Notes under the pieces: model-generated
The model's database searches: none
The model's input: only the letters and a program-made list of their open reading frames with translations
Told to the model about the DNA's origin: nothing
Part shown: positions 8,841-17,298 of the stretch, piece by piece
Numbering within the stretch: position 1 is the first letter of the stretch
How the letters are laid out: each line of letters begins with the position of its first letter
Assembly (NCBI RefSeq): GCF_014270065.1
Contig: NZ_JACNME010000006.1
Location: 1 to 64,000 of the forward strand
Source of the DNA: Quadrisphaera sp. RL12-1S
GTDB lineage: Bacteria; Actinomycetota; Actinomycetes; Actinomycetales; Quadrisphaeraceae
DNA: 64,000 bases
Direction: 5' to 3'
Program-made: the position numbers and the translations under genes

Positions 8841-11459
8841 TCAGGCGGCGCCGACCGAGCGGTGCCCGGCGCCCGCTCCGCGCCCGTCGAGGGCGTCGAG
8901 GGCGGCGAGCTCGGCGCGGACGAGGTCGGCCAGGGGGCCGACGTGGGGCTCCTGCAGCACCCCGGTGTGGTCGCCGCCGGTGCGGTGCATCGACCAGGGG
9001 CCGCTGAGGTGGTCCGCCCAGCGGGAGCGGGCCTCGGCGTCGGGGTCGTCGGCGGCCACCAGCACCAGGGCGCGGCCGTCCCACGGCTGCGTCCGGTAGC
9101 GGCGCTGCAGCAGCTTGCCCTGCAGGTGGAACCTGTCGTAGTGCCCGAGCCCGTGGCTCTGGACCACGCCGGTGAGCAGGATCGAGGCCAGCACCTTGGC
9201 GCGCCGCAGCAGCGGCCCGTCCAGCGCCGGCGGCGCGAGGTCGGGGTCGGGCGGGAAGGAGTCGATGACCACCAGCGACTCGACCTGCTCCCCCGCCTCG
9301 CGCAGCTGCTGGGCGAGGTCGAGCGCCACCAGGGCGCCCAGGGAGTGGCCGGCCAGGCGGTAGGGGCCGTGCGGCTGCACCTGGCGCAGCTGCGCCAGGT
9401 GGTGGCGGGCCCGGCTGCGGACCGACCACTCCGGGCGTCCACCGCCCTCCAGGCCGCGCGCCTGCAGGGCGACCACCGGCTGGTCCTGGCCGAGGCGCTC
9501 GGCGAGGCGCCGGAACGCCAGCGCCACGCCACCGGCCCCGGCCACTACGAACAGCGGGCGGCGCGAGCCGGACCCGTTGAACGTCACCACCGCCGCGTCC
9601 CGGCCGGCGCGGCGGCGCCGGCGCAGCGCCTCGGCGAGCTCGGCGACCGTCGGGTTCTCGGCGATGAGGCCGGTGGTGAGCACGTCGGAGGGCACGTCCA
9701 GCGAGGACGCCATCGAGGCCAGGAGCGCCTCGGCGGCCAGGGAGTCACCGCCCAGCTCGAAGAAGTCGTCGTGGGCGCCCACGCCGTCGAGGTCGAGGGC
9801 GCGCGCCACGAAGGCGGCCACCACCCGCTCCCAGTCCGTGCGCGGCGCGACCCCCCCCACCACCACGGCAGGCGGCGTGGGCAGCGCGGACCTGTCGAGC
9901 TTGCCGCGCTCGGTGCGCGGCAGCGCCTCCAGGAGCACCACCTGCTCGGGGACCATGAACGCCGGCAGCGCGGACCGCACGGCGCGCCGCAGCTGCGGCA
10001 CCTGCACCGCCGGCCCCTCGGGGACCACGTAGGCCACGAGGCGGGCGCGGCCGCCCTCGTCGTCGTCGGTGGGGACGACGCCCACCACCACGGCCTCGCG
10101 CACCTCCGGCAGCGCGTGCAGCACGGCGTCGACCTCACCCGGCTCGACGAGGTGGCCGCGGATCTTCACGCTGTGGTCGACCCGCCCCAGCAGCCGCACC
10201 ACGCCGTCGGCGCCGATGCTGGCGGTGTCGCTGGTGAGGTAGCTGGTGGAGCCGTCGGGGCCGGCCGTGAAGACGGCGGCCGTGGCCTCGGGGGCCCTCC
10301 AGTAGCCGTCGGTCAACCAGCGCGAGGTCACCACGAGACGCCCCGTGCCGGTGGCGTGGCGCTGGCCGTCCTCGCCCACCACCTGCAGCGACACCCCGTC
10401 GACGGGGCGGCCCACGGGCACCGCGCCGGTGGGCCCGGCCTCGCCGGGGGCGATGACGTGCTCGGCGATGAGCCAGGTCTCGGAGGAGCCGTAGCGGTTG
10501 TGCACGGTGCACCCCGGCCCCAGCGCGGTGCGCAGGCGGTCCATCTCGGCGGCGTGGATGGTCTCGCCGGCGGTGGTCACCGCGGTGAGGCGCCCGAGCT
10601 GCTCGCCGGGGGCGAGGGCGGCCACCGCGCCGCGCAGGATGGCGGGGCTGGCGGCCAGCACGGTCGCGCCGGTCTCGAGCAGCCAGGCGGGCAGCTCCGA
10701 GACGGGGCGGGTGCGGGGGTCGAAGAGGACCTGGGCCGACCCGGTCGCCAGGCCCGCCAGCAGCAGGCCGATGCCGGCGCTGAACGCCATCGGCAGGAGG
10801 TTCGCGATGACCGCGCCGGGCCCGTAGCAGCCGCGGCCGTTGGTGGTGGCGTCGTGCAGGACCGACTCCGAGTGCGCCACCACGCCCTTCGGGCGCCCGG
10901 TGGACCCGGAGGTGTAGACGATGACGGCCGGTGCGCGGCTGTCGAGCTGGTCCTCGGGCACCGGCCAGGCGCAGCCGGCCGCGGCGCCCCCGGCGTCGTC
11001 GTCGGCCAGGGCGACCAGCGCGCGGTCGGTGCGGACCACCCGCGGGGCCAGCTCGGCGGCGTCCGCGGCGCGGGAGCCGTCGGTGACCACGGTGGTGGTG
11101 CCGGACTGCTCGACGTAGTGGCGCAGCCGCGCCACCGGGGTGGTGGGGTCCAGGACGACGACGGGCGCGCCCGTGCCGAGCACCGCCAGCACCGCGACGG
11201 CGGCGGGCGCCCCGTGGCCCAGCAGCACCGCGACCGGCTCGCCGGACGGCGCCGCGGCGGCGATCCTGGACGACAGCGCGGCGGCGCGGCGCTCCAGCTC
11301 GGCGTAGTCGAGGCGCACCGCCCCGTCGTCCACCGCCAGCGCGTCCGGCAGGGCGGCCGCCACGTGGCGGACCCGGCTGACGACGTGCTGGGACACCCCT
11401 TGCGCCGTCAGGGCGACGAACTCCCCGTCGCTCACCCCATCAGCCTCCGACCTGCTCAT
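8841..11459 (-). CDS. NRPS-like synthetase, A-T-TE architecture
   Basis: An 872-residue single-module protein with no condensation domain. The adenylation domain occupies about 20-535: A3 VYTSGSTGRPKG (181-192), A5 NRYGSSET, A7 YLTSDTASI (a variant of the usual Y-RTGD), A8 GRVDHSVKIRGHLVEPGEV, and A10 RTERGKLDR. A carrier domain follows with the phosphopantetheine Ser in FFELGGDSL (about Ser572). The C-terminal thioesterase has GHSLGALVALDL (Ser about 704) and a likely catalytic His in GGDHTG. Such proteins activate one carboxylic or amino acid, load it on the carrier and release it by hydrolysis, cyclisation or dimerisation. It is divergent from a TIM-barrel isomerase gene across 81 bases. 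No phosphopantetheinyl transferase or MbtH-like gene lies nearby. The substrate is unknown. Confidence 0.92.
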   Translation of the reverse strand: MSRSEADGVSDGEFVALTAQGVSQHVVSRVRHVAAALPDALAVDDGAVRLDYAELERRAAALSSRIAAAAPSGEPVAVLLGHGAPAAVAVLAVLGTGAPVVVLDPTTPVARLRHYVEQSGTTTVVTDGSRAADAAELAPRVVRTDRALVALADDDAGGAAAGCAWPVPEDQLDSRAPAVIVYTSGSTGRPKGVVAHSESVLHDATTNGRGCYGPGAVIANLLPMAFSAGIGLLLAGLATGSAQVLFDPRTRPVSELPAWLLETGATVLAASPAILRGAVAALAPGEQLGRLTAVTTAGETIHAAEMDRLRTALGPGCTVHNRYGSSETWLIAEHVIAPGEAGPTGAVPVGRPVDGVSLQVVGEDGQRHATGTGRLVVTSRWLTDGYWRAPEATAAVFTAGPDGSTSYLTSDTASIGADGVVRLLGRVDHSVKIRGHLVEPGEVDAVLHALPEVREAVVVGVVPTDDDEGGRARLVAYVVPEGPAVQVPQLRRAVRSALPAFMVPEQVVLLEALPRTERGKLDRSALPTPPAVVVGGVAPRTDWERVVAAFVARALDLDGVGAHDDFFELGGDSLAAEALLASMASSLDVPSDVLTTGLIAENPTVAELAEALRRRRRAGRDAAVVTFNGSGSRRPLFVVAGAGGVALAFRRLAERLGQDQPVVALQARGLEGGGRPEWSVRSRARHHLAQLRQVQPHGPYRLAGHSLGALVALDLAQQLREAGEQVESLVVIDSFPPDPDLAPPALDGPLLRRAKVLASILLTGVVQSHGLGHYDRFHLQGKLLQRRYRTQPWDGRALVLVAADDPDAEARSRWADHLSGPWSMHRTGGDHTGVLQEPHVGPLADLVRAELAALDALDGRGAGAGHRSVGAA

Positions 11460-11540
11460 CTGCGTCCCCCTCGATCAGCGACCAACCCTACGGTCCCCAG
11501 CAGAAGCCGCCAGGTCTCGTCGACCGCTCGGAGTACGCCT

Positions 11541-12425
11541 GTGATCCAGACCCAGCCGTCCGCACCAGTCCGCATACCGCCGTTGCACCTGTCGGCGCTG
11601 ACGCTCAAGACCACGGGGTTCGCCCAGCGCGTGCGTGCCGCGGCCTCGGCCGGGTACGCCGGCATCGGTCTGGGCGCCGCCGACTACCTCAGCGCGCGCC
11701 GCAGCGGCATCGCGGAGGACGACATCCGCGGCTACCTGACCCGTGCGGGTCTGGAGGTGGTGGAGCTGGAGTTCCTGCGCGACTGGTGGACCGAGGCCGA
11801 CGTGCGGGGCACGCGCCTGGAGGAGGACATCCTCCTGCACCTGGCCGACCTCACCGGGGCCCAGCAGATCAACGTCGGCCTCTTCGACGTGGTCCCCGAC
11901 GACGTGGTGCGCCGCGGCTTCGAGCGGCTCTGCACCCGCGCGGCCCGCCACGGGCTGCGGATCGGCGTGGAGTTCATGCCCTACGCCGAGCTCCGCACCC
12001 TGGCCGCGGCGCGAGCGCTGGTCGAGGACGTCGGCGCCCCGAACTCCGGGCTGATCCTCGACGCCTGGCACTGGCACCGCTCCGGCGGCTCGCTGGAGGA
12101 GGTCGCGGCCGTGGCCGAGGACGGCCTCGTGGTCTCGGTGCAGCTGTGCGACGCGCTGCCCGAGCCGCTGGCGGACCTGCGCGAGGAGGGCCGCCACCAC
12201 CGCCAGCTCCCCGGGACCGGCGCGGTGGACCTGCAGGCCTGGCTCGAAGCGCTCGCCCCGGCGCTGGAGGGCTCCTCCGCCCGGCCCGCGGCCACCGTGG
12301 CCACCGAGGTGCTGTCCGACGCGGTGGTCGCCGACGGCGCGGGCGAGGCCTGCCGGCTGACCTTCGACGCCGGACGGCGCGTGCTCGAGGCCTTCGCCGA
12401 CCGGCGGGACGCGCTGGACCGGTGA
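11541..12425 (+). CDS. Sugar phosphate isomerase/epimerase-like TIM-barrel protein
   Basis: A 294-residue AP-endonuclease-2-fold (xylose isomerase-like) TIM barrel. Members bind divalent metals and act as sugar isomerases, epimerases, inosose or dehydroshikimate dehydratases. Recognisable pieces are GYAGIGLGAADY, the metal-binding strands GVEFMPYAELRT and LILDAWHWHRSGGS, VSVQLCDALPEP, and the C-terminal LPGTGAVDLQAWL. The GTG start at 11541 has GGAG (11530-11533) at 7 bases spacing. It is transcribed away from the A-T-TE synthetase, so a shared divergent promoter region (11460-11540) is likely and a joint pathway is possible, although nothing in the sequence proves it. The stop lies 16 bases from the convergent dehydrogenase stop. 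Confidence 0.85.
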   Translation: MIQTQPSAPVRIPPLHLSALTLKTTGFAQRVRAAASAGYAGIGLGAADYLSARRSGIAEDDIRGYLTRAGLEVVELEFLRDWWTEADVRGTRLEEDILLHLADLTGAQQINVGLFDVVPDDVVRRGFERLCTRAARHGLRIGVEFMPYAELRTLAAARALVEDVGAPNSGLILDAWHWHRSGGSLEEVAAVAEDGLVVSVQLCDALPEPLADLREEGRHHRQLPGTGAVDLQAWLEALAPALEGSSARPAATVATEVLSDAVVADGAGEACRLTFDAGRRVLEAFADRRDALDR

Positions 12426-12440
12426 CGGCGCCGCGCCGTC
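12424..12440. terminator. Small hairpin between convergent genes
   Basis: GACGGCG (12424-12430), loop CCG, CGCCGTC (12434-12440). It overlaps the last codon of the TIM-barrel gene and fills the gap to the convergent dehydrogenase. It is short, so termination is only plausible. Confidence 0.4.
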
Positions 12441-12441
12441 G

Positions 12442-13230
12442 TCACCGCTGCTCGCGCACCACCTTGTGCTGCGCGGCCTGCGCCAGCGGGCGCACCACGA
12501 GCAGGTCCACGTTGACGTGGCGGGGCCGCGTGAGCATCCACGCCACGCAGTCGGCGACGTCCTCGGCCACCAGCGGCTCCCGCACGCCCGCGTAGACGGC
12601 CTCGGCCCTCGCGCGGTCACCGCCGGTGCGGTTGAGGGCGAACTCGTCGGTCTTCACCATCCCCGGCGCCACCTCGAGCACGCGGACGGGGTCACCGGCC
12701 AGCTCCAGGCGCAGCGTCTCGGCCATGACGGACTCGGCGTGCTTGGCCGCCGTGTACCCGCCGCCGCCCTCGTAGGCGATGCGCGCGGCGGTGGAGCTCA
12801 TCACCAGCACGTCGCCGCCGCGGCCCGCGCGCAGCGCCGGCAGCAGGGCCTGGGTGGTGCGCAGGGTGGCGAGCACGTTGACGTCGAACATGCGCTGCCA
12901 GTCCTCGACCTTCCCGTGCTCCACGGTCTCGGTGCCGAAGGCGCCCCCGGCGTTGTTGACCAGCGCCGTGAGGTCCCCGTCGAAGCGCTCCGCCACGGCG
13001 GCGCGCAGCGCGTCGACGTCGCTGGGGTCGGTGAGGTCGGCGGTGAGGGTCTCGCAGCCGGTCTCGCCGGCGAGGGCGGTCAGGCGGTCGGTGCGGCGGG
13101 CGACGGCGAGCACGCGGTAGCCCTCGGCGCGCAGGCGGCGCACGGTGGCCGCTCCGATGCCCGAGCTGGCTCCCGTCACGACGGCGGTGGGGCTCTGGGG
13201 GTCGCGGGTGCGGGCGGCGTCGGAGCTCAT
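12442..13230 (-). CDS. Short-chain dehydrogenase/reductase (SDR)
   Basis: A classical SDR of 262 residues: cofactor motif TGASSGIG (19-26), NNAGG near 92-96, and the catalytic Ser146, Tyr159 and Lys163 (YTAAK). The Arg-rich region after the second beta strand (ARRTDRL) favours NADP(H). It resembles the YdfG / serine 3-dehydrogenase branch, for which 3-hydroxy acids are typical substrates, but this does not fix the function. The gene is monocistronic, convergent with the TIM-barrel gene and divergent from valS across about 109 bases. Confidence 0.88.
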   Translation of the reverse strand: MSSDAARTRDPQSPTAVVTGASSGIGAATVRRLRAEGYRVLAVARRTDRLTALAGETGCETLTADLTDPSDVDALRAAVAERFDGDLTALVNNAGGAFGTETVEHGKVEDWQRMFDVNVLATLRTTQALLPALRAGRGGDVLVMSSTAARIAYEGGGGYTAAKHAESVMAETLRLELAGDPVRVLEVAPGMVKTDEFALNRTGGDRARAEAVYAGVREPLVAEDVADCVAWMLTRPRHVNVDLLVVRPLAQAAQHKVVREQR

Positions 13231-13339
13231 GCGCCGATCCCACCACGACCGAGCCGATCACCACCCGCCCGGTGCGGAGGGGGGCTGGTCCGCTGGTGCG
13301 CCGGGCGGGCCGACCCGGCTGGTCTGGGAGGATGGCGGC

Positions 13340-15991
13340 GTGTCCGTGACCGACCGCCCCACCTCCCCGACCGGCAGCCCGACCGGCGTCCCCGACCGCC
13401 CGGCCCTGGAGGGCCTGGAGCAGGCGTGGGACGCCGCGTGGACCGAGCGCGGCACCTACGCCTTCCCCCGCGCCGAGGCCCTGGCCGCGCCTGCCGGCGT
13501 CTTCGCCGTCGACACCCCGCCGCCGACCGTGTCCGGCTCGCTGCACGTGGGGCACGTCTTCAGCTACACGCACACCGACGTCGTCGCCAGGTTCCAGCGG
13601 ATGCGCGGGCGCACGGTCTTCTACCCGATGGGGTGGGACGACAACGGCCTGCCCACCGAGCGCCGGGTCCAGAACTACTACGGCGTGCGCTGCGACCCGT
13701 CGCTGCCCTACGAGGGCGAGGGGTTCACCCCGCCGCACTCCGGTGACGCGGGCTCGGTCAAGGCCGCCGACCAGGTGCCGGTCTCGCGGCGCACCTTCGT
13801 GGCGCTGTGCGAGCAGCTGACCGCCGAGGACGAGAAGGAGTTCGAGGCGCTGTGGCGCCGCCTGGGCCTGTCGGTCGACTGGTCGCTGACGTACTCCACC
13901 ATCGGCGGGCCGGCCCGCGCGGCGTCGCAGCGCATGTTCCTGCGCGACCTCACCCGCGGCGCCGCCTACCAGGCGCAGGCCCCGGGCCTGTGGGACGTGA
14001 CGTTCCAGACCGCCGTCGCCCAGGCCGAGCTGGAGGCCCGCGACTACCCGGGCGCCTACCACGAGGTCGCCTTCACGAAGGCCGACGGCAGCGGCGAGGT
14101 GGTCATCGAGACCACCCGCCCGGAGCTGCTGCCCGCGTGCGTGGCGCTCATCGCCCACCCCGACGACGAGCGCTACCAGGCGCTGTTCGGCACCACCGTG
14201 GTCTCCCCCGTCTTCGGGGTCGAGCTGCCGGTGCTCGCGCACCCGGCCGCCGAGCCCGACAAGGGCGCGGGCATCGCGATGTGCTGCACCTTCGGCGACC
14301 TCACCGACGTCACGTGGTGGCGCGACCTCGACCTGCCGACCCGCCCCGTCGTCGCCCGCGACGGCCGGCTGGTGCGCGAGGTGCCGTCGTGGCTGTCCGG
14401 TGGTGGTGCTGCGGCGTACGGCGAGCTCGCCGGCAAGACCACGCACTCCGCGCGCATCGCCGTCGTCGACGCCCTCAAGGCCTCCGGCGCACTGAAGGCG
14501 GACCCGAAGCCCACCCAGCGCAAGGCCAACTTCTTCGAGAAGGGCGACAAGCCCCTCGAGATCGTCACCTCGCGCCAGTGGTACCTGCGCAACGGGGGCC
14601 GCTCCGCGGCCGGGTACGAGTCCCTGCGCGACGAGCTGCTGGCCCGCGGCAAGGAGCTCGGCTTCCACCCCGACTTCATGCGCGTGCGCTACGAGAACTG
14701 GGTCGGCGGGCTCACCGGTGACTGGCTGGTCTCCCGCCAGCGGTTCTTCGGCGTGCCGATCCCGGTCTGGTACCGCGTCGGGGAGTCCGGTGAGGTGTCC
14801 TACGAGGACGTGCTGGTGCCGTCCGAGGACTCGCTCCCGGTGGACCCCTCCAGCGACGTGCCGCCGGGCTTCGAGGAGTCGCAGCGCGGGGTGGCCGGCG
14901 GCTTCGTCGGTGAGACCGACGTCTTCGACACCTGGGCCACCTCGTCGCTGACCCCGCAGATCGCCGGCGGGTGGGAGCGCGACCCGGAGCTGTTCTCCGC
15001 GGTCTTCCCCTTCGACCTGCGCCCCCAGGGCCAGGACATCATCCGCACCTGGCTGTTCTCCACCGTGGTGCGCGCCCACCACGAGCACGGGTCGCTGCCC
15101 TGGTCGGACGCCGCCATCAGCGGCTGGATCCTCGACCCGGACCGCAAGAAGATGAGCAAGTCCAAGGGCAACGTCGTCACGCCGCTGGGCCTGCTGGAGG
15201 AGCACGGCGCCGACGGCGTCCGCTACTGGGCGGCCTCGGCGCGCCTGGGCACCGACGCCGCCTTCGAGGTCGGGCAGATGAAGATCGGGCGCCGCCTGGC
15301 GCTCAAGCTGCTCAACGTCTCCAAGTTCGCCCTGTCCATGGGCGCCACCGACCCGACCGCGCCGGTCACGGAGGCGATCGACAGGTCGGTGCTGGCCGGG
15401 CTGGCCTCCGTGGTGAGGACGGCGACGGACGCGCTCGAGCGCTACGAGCACACCGCGGCGCTCCAGGCGGCCGAGGCGTTCTTCTGGGCGTTCTGCGACG
15501 ACTACGTCGAGCTGGTCAAGGACCGCGCCTACGGCGCCCAGGGCGAGGAGGCCGCCGCCTCCGCGCGGGCGACCCTGGCCCGGTCCCTCGACACGATGCT
15601 GCGCCTGTTCGCGCCGTTCCTGCCCTTCGCCACCGAGGAGGTCTGGAGCTGGTGGCGCGCCGACGAGGAGGGCTCGGTGCACACCGCGCCCTGGCCGAGC
15701 GCGGAGCCGCTGTCCGAGGCTGCCGACGGCGCCGACCCGGTGCTGCTCGCCACGGTCGGCCGGGCGCTCGCCGGTGTGCGGAAGGCCAAGAGCGAGGCGA
15801 AGGCCTCCATGCGCACCGAGGTCGTCACCGCCACGGTGACGGCGCCGGCCGCGCTGGTGCCGCTGCTCGAGGCCGGCTCCGCCGACCTCGCCGCGGCGGG
15901 TCGCGTGCGCGACCTGCGCATCACCGCCGGCAGCGCGGACGAGGTCGCGGTGACCGACGTCGAGCTGGCGCCCCCCGCCCCCACCGCCTGA
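13340..15991 (+). CDS. valS: Valyl-tRNA synthetase
   Basis: Charges tRNA-Val and edits mischarged threonine. The 883-residue product has the HIGH-type motif HVGH (69-72, in GSLHVGHVFSYTHTD), the editing domain containing IETTRPELLPACVALIAHP, and KMSKS (604-608, in DRKKMSKSKGNVVTP). The C-terminus ends soon after a short domain and lacks the long coiled-coil arm usual in bacterial ValS, so this is the short type shared with archaea and some other bacteria. The GTG start at 13340 follows GGGAGG (13326-13331) with 8 bases spacing; an earlier in-frame extension carries no synthetase features. No T-box is visible upstream. It is monocistronic with a strong terminator at 16041. Confidence 0.97.
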   Translation: MSVTDRPTSPTGSPTGVPDRPALEGLEQAWDAAWTERGTYAFPRAEALAAPAGVFAVDTPPPTVSGSLHVGHVFSYTHTDVVARFQRMRGRTVFYPMGWDDNGLPTERRVQNYYGVRCDPSLPYEGEGFTPPHSGDAGSVKAADQVPVSRRTFVALCEQLTAEDEKEFEALWRRLGLSVDWSLTYSTIGGPARAASQRMFLRDLTRGAAYQAQAPGLWDVTFQTAVAQAELEARDYPGAYHEVAFTKADGSGEVVIETTRPELLPACVALIAHPDDERYQALFGTTVVSPVFGVELPVLAHPAAEPDKGAGIAMCCTFGDLTDVTWWRDLDLPTRPVVARDGRLVREVPSWLSGGGAAAYGELAGKTTHSARIAVVDALKASGALKADPKPTQRKANFFEKGDKPLEIVTSRQWYLRNGGRSAAGYESLRDELLARGKELGFHPDFMRVRYENWVGGLTGDWLVSRQRFFGVPIPVWYRVGESGEVSYEDVLVPSEDSLPVDPSSDVPPGFEESQRGVAGGFVGETDVFDTWATSSLTPQIAGGWERDPELFSAVFPFDLRPQGQDIIRTWLFSTVVRAHHEHGSLPWSDAAISGWILDPDRKKMSKSKGNVVTPLGLLEEHGADGVRYWAASARLGTDAAFEVGQMKIGRRLALKLLNVSKFALSMGATDPTAPVTEAIDRSVLAGLASVVRTATDALERYEHTAALQAAEAFFWAFCDDYVELVKDRAYGAQGEEAAASARATLARSLDTMLRLFAPFLPFATEEVWSWWRADEEGSVHTAPWPSAEPLSEAADGADPVLLATVGRALAGVRKAKSEAKASMRTEVVTATVTAPAALVPLLEAGSADLAAAGRVRDLRITAGSADEVAVTDVELAPPAPTA

Positions 15992-16040
15992 CGGACGGTC
16001 CACGCGCCGCCCGACCGCGCTCGTCAGGAGCACCGACCGA

Positions 16041-16075
16041 CGAGGCCCCGCCCGACTCCCTCGGGCGGGGCCTCG
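16041..16075 (+). terminator. valS terminator hairpin
   Basis: Perfect 15-bp inverted repeat CGAGGCCCCGCCCGA (16041-16055) with 16061-16075 around CTCCC, 50 bases after the valS stop. Confidence 0.8.
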
Positions 16076-16096
16076 CTCGGTCCCCCCTCCCCCTCC

Positions 16097-16113
16097 GCGA
16101 CGATCAAGGAAGT
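16097..16113 (+). repeat. Short intergenic repeat, copy 2
   Basis: GCGACGATCAAGGAAGT directly after a pyrimidine tract (CCCCCTCCCCCTCC), in the valS to DUF559 gap. Confidence 0.6.
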
Positions 16114-16165
16114 TGCACCCAGTCCGACCGCCCCCGCGGCCCCACAGCCCCACGCGCCCCCTTCC

Positions 16166-16182
16166 CTGACGATCAAGGAAGT
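16166..16182 (+). repeat. Short intergenic repeat, copy 3
   Basis: CTGACGATCAAGGAAGT after CGCCCCCTTCC, a direct copy 69 bases from copy 2. It shares TGACGATCAAGGAAGTCG with the inverted copy at 17235, so the gene at 16253 is bracketed by an 18-bp inverted repeat. Confidence 0.6.
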
Positions 16183-16252
16183 CGTCCACAGCCGCCACTG
16201 CGCCTGTGCACGACGCCAGCGGCGATCACGCCCGAGTCGTGACAGTGGGTGC

Positions 16253-17188
16253 ATGATCGATCCGTTGCTGCCCGACGAGCCTCTCCCGCCCTTCCAACGC
16301 TCAGACCTGCACAGGCTCGGCCTCTCGCAACGACAGCTGGAGGCTGCGCTGGCTGTCGGCGCCGTCGTGCAACCCATGACCGGCGTCTACCTCGACGCCC
16401 GCACCGCGCACCACGGCACCACCCGCGCCAGGGCGGTCGCCCTCGCCGTCGGGGAGGACGCCGTCATCACCCGGTCCCTCGCCGCCTGGCTGCACGGCTT
16501 CGACCCTCGCGCACCCCACGAGCGCGAGCAGCCGCTGCCCCTCGAGTGCCTGGTCCTGCCTGGACGGCGCGCACCCGACCGGCGGGGTCTCGCCACCCAC
16601 GTCGACAGGCTCCCCGATGACGACGTCGTGCTGCTCCACGGCATCCCCGTGACCACCATCGAGCGGACGGTGCTGGACACGTCCCGGTTCCTCAGGCCCC
16701 ACATGGGTCTCGCGGTGGCCGACGCCGTGGCGCACGCCGGTCTCATCAACCCGGCGGAGCTGCTGCCCCGCTACGACGAGTGGCCGCCCCGCCAGCGCTG
16801 GATGGCGCGCGGCAAGAGGTGCCTGGACCTCTGCGAGCCGGACACCGAGTCGTACGGAGAGTCGTGGACCCGGCTGCGCATCGTCGATGCCGGCTTCCCC
16901 CGCCCCCGCCCGCAGATCTGGGTGCCAGAGCAGCGCCAGGGCGCCTACCGGCTCGACATGGGCTGGGAAGAGGTCCGCACGGCGATCGAGTACGACGGCG
17001 AGGAGGACCACAGCGAGCAGGAGGACCGCGACCACGACGACGACCGCCGACAGGACCTGCACGACCGCTACGGGTGGACGGTGTGGCCAGTCCGCAAGGG
17101 CGACGTGCTGGGGTACGACATGGCGGTCGAGCGGGCGGTCGGCGAGCTCCTGAGCAGGGAACCGACGATCAGGAAGCGGCTCTGGTGA
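16253..17188 (+). CDS. AbiEi-like / DUF559-type protein of unknown function
   Basis: A 311-residue protein of a type frequent in actinobacteria. The N-terminus (about 12-50, FQRSDLHRLGLSQRQLEAAL followed by a basic GVYLDA turn) looks like the winged-helix AbiEi antitoxin domain. A middle domain has TIERTVLDTSRFL. The C-terminus (about 195-311) resembles the DUF559/very-short-patch-repair nuclease fold: ESWTRLRIVDAGFPRPRPQ, RLDMGWEEVRTAIEYDGEEDH and a basic-acidic helix, then TVWPVRKGDV. The Asp and Glu of AIEYDGEEDH sit where such nucleases keep metal ligands. No toxin partner (AbiEii) is adjacent. Copies of a short repeat flank it in inverted orientation. Activity as nuclease or regulator is inference. 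Confidence 0.75.
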   Translation: MIDPLLPDEPLPPFQRSDLHRLGLSQRQLEAALAVGAVVQPMTGVYLDARTAHHGTTRARAVALAVGEDAVITRSLAAWLHGFDPRAPHEREQPLPLECLVLPGRRAPDRRGLATHVDRLPDDDVVLLHGIPVTTIERTVLDTSRFLRPHMGLAVADAVAHAGLINPAELLPRYDEWPPRQRWMARGKRCLDLCEPDTESYGESWTRLRIVDAGFPRPRPQIWVPEQRQGAYRLDMGWEEVRTAIEYDGEEDHSEQEDRDHDDDRRQDLHDRYGWTVWPVRKGDVLGYDMAVERAVGELLSREPTIRKRLW

Positions 17189-17234
17189 ACCCCTCCACCT
17201 CGATCAGCACGGAGGGCGACGGCCGCCGGTGGCG

Positions 17235-17262
17235 ACTTCCTTGATCGTCACGGACGGGGGGG
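17235..17262 (-). repeat. Short intergenic repeat, copy 4 (inverted)
   Basis: On the minus strand a C-tract is followed by GTGACGATCAAGGAAGTCG, the same order as copies 1-3. It lies between the DUF559-type gene and the convergent clpX. Confidence 0.6.
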
Positions 17263-17298
17263 TCCCGGCTACGACGCGGCGGACGTCGTGGGGGTGGG

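Noticed and set aside
8841-12425. Full biosynthetic gene cluster call
   Set aside because: Only two possibly linked genes are present, with no transporter, tailoring or carrier-activating gene nearby; kept as a hypothesis only.
13231-13339. Possible T-box in front of valS
   Set aside because: The 109-base leader has no TGGNACCGCG bulge and is too short for the structure.
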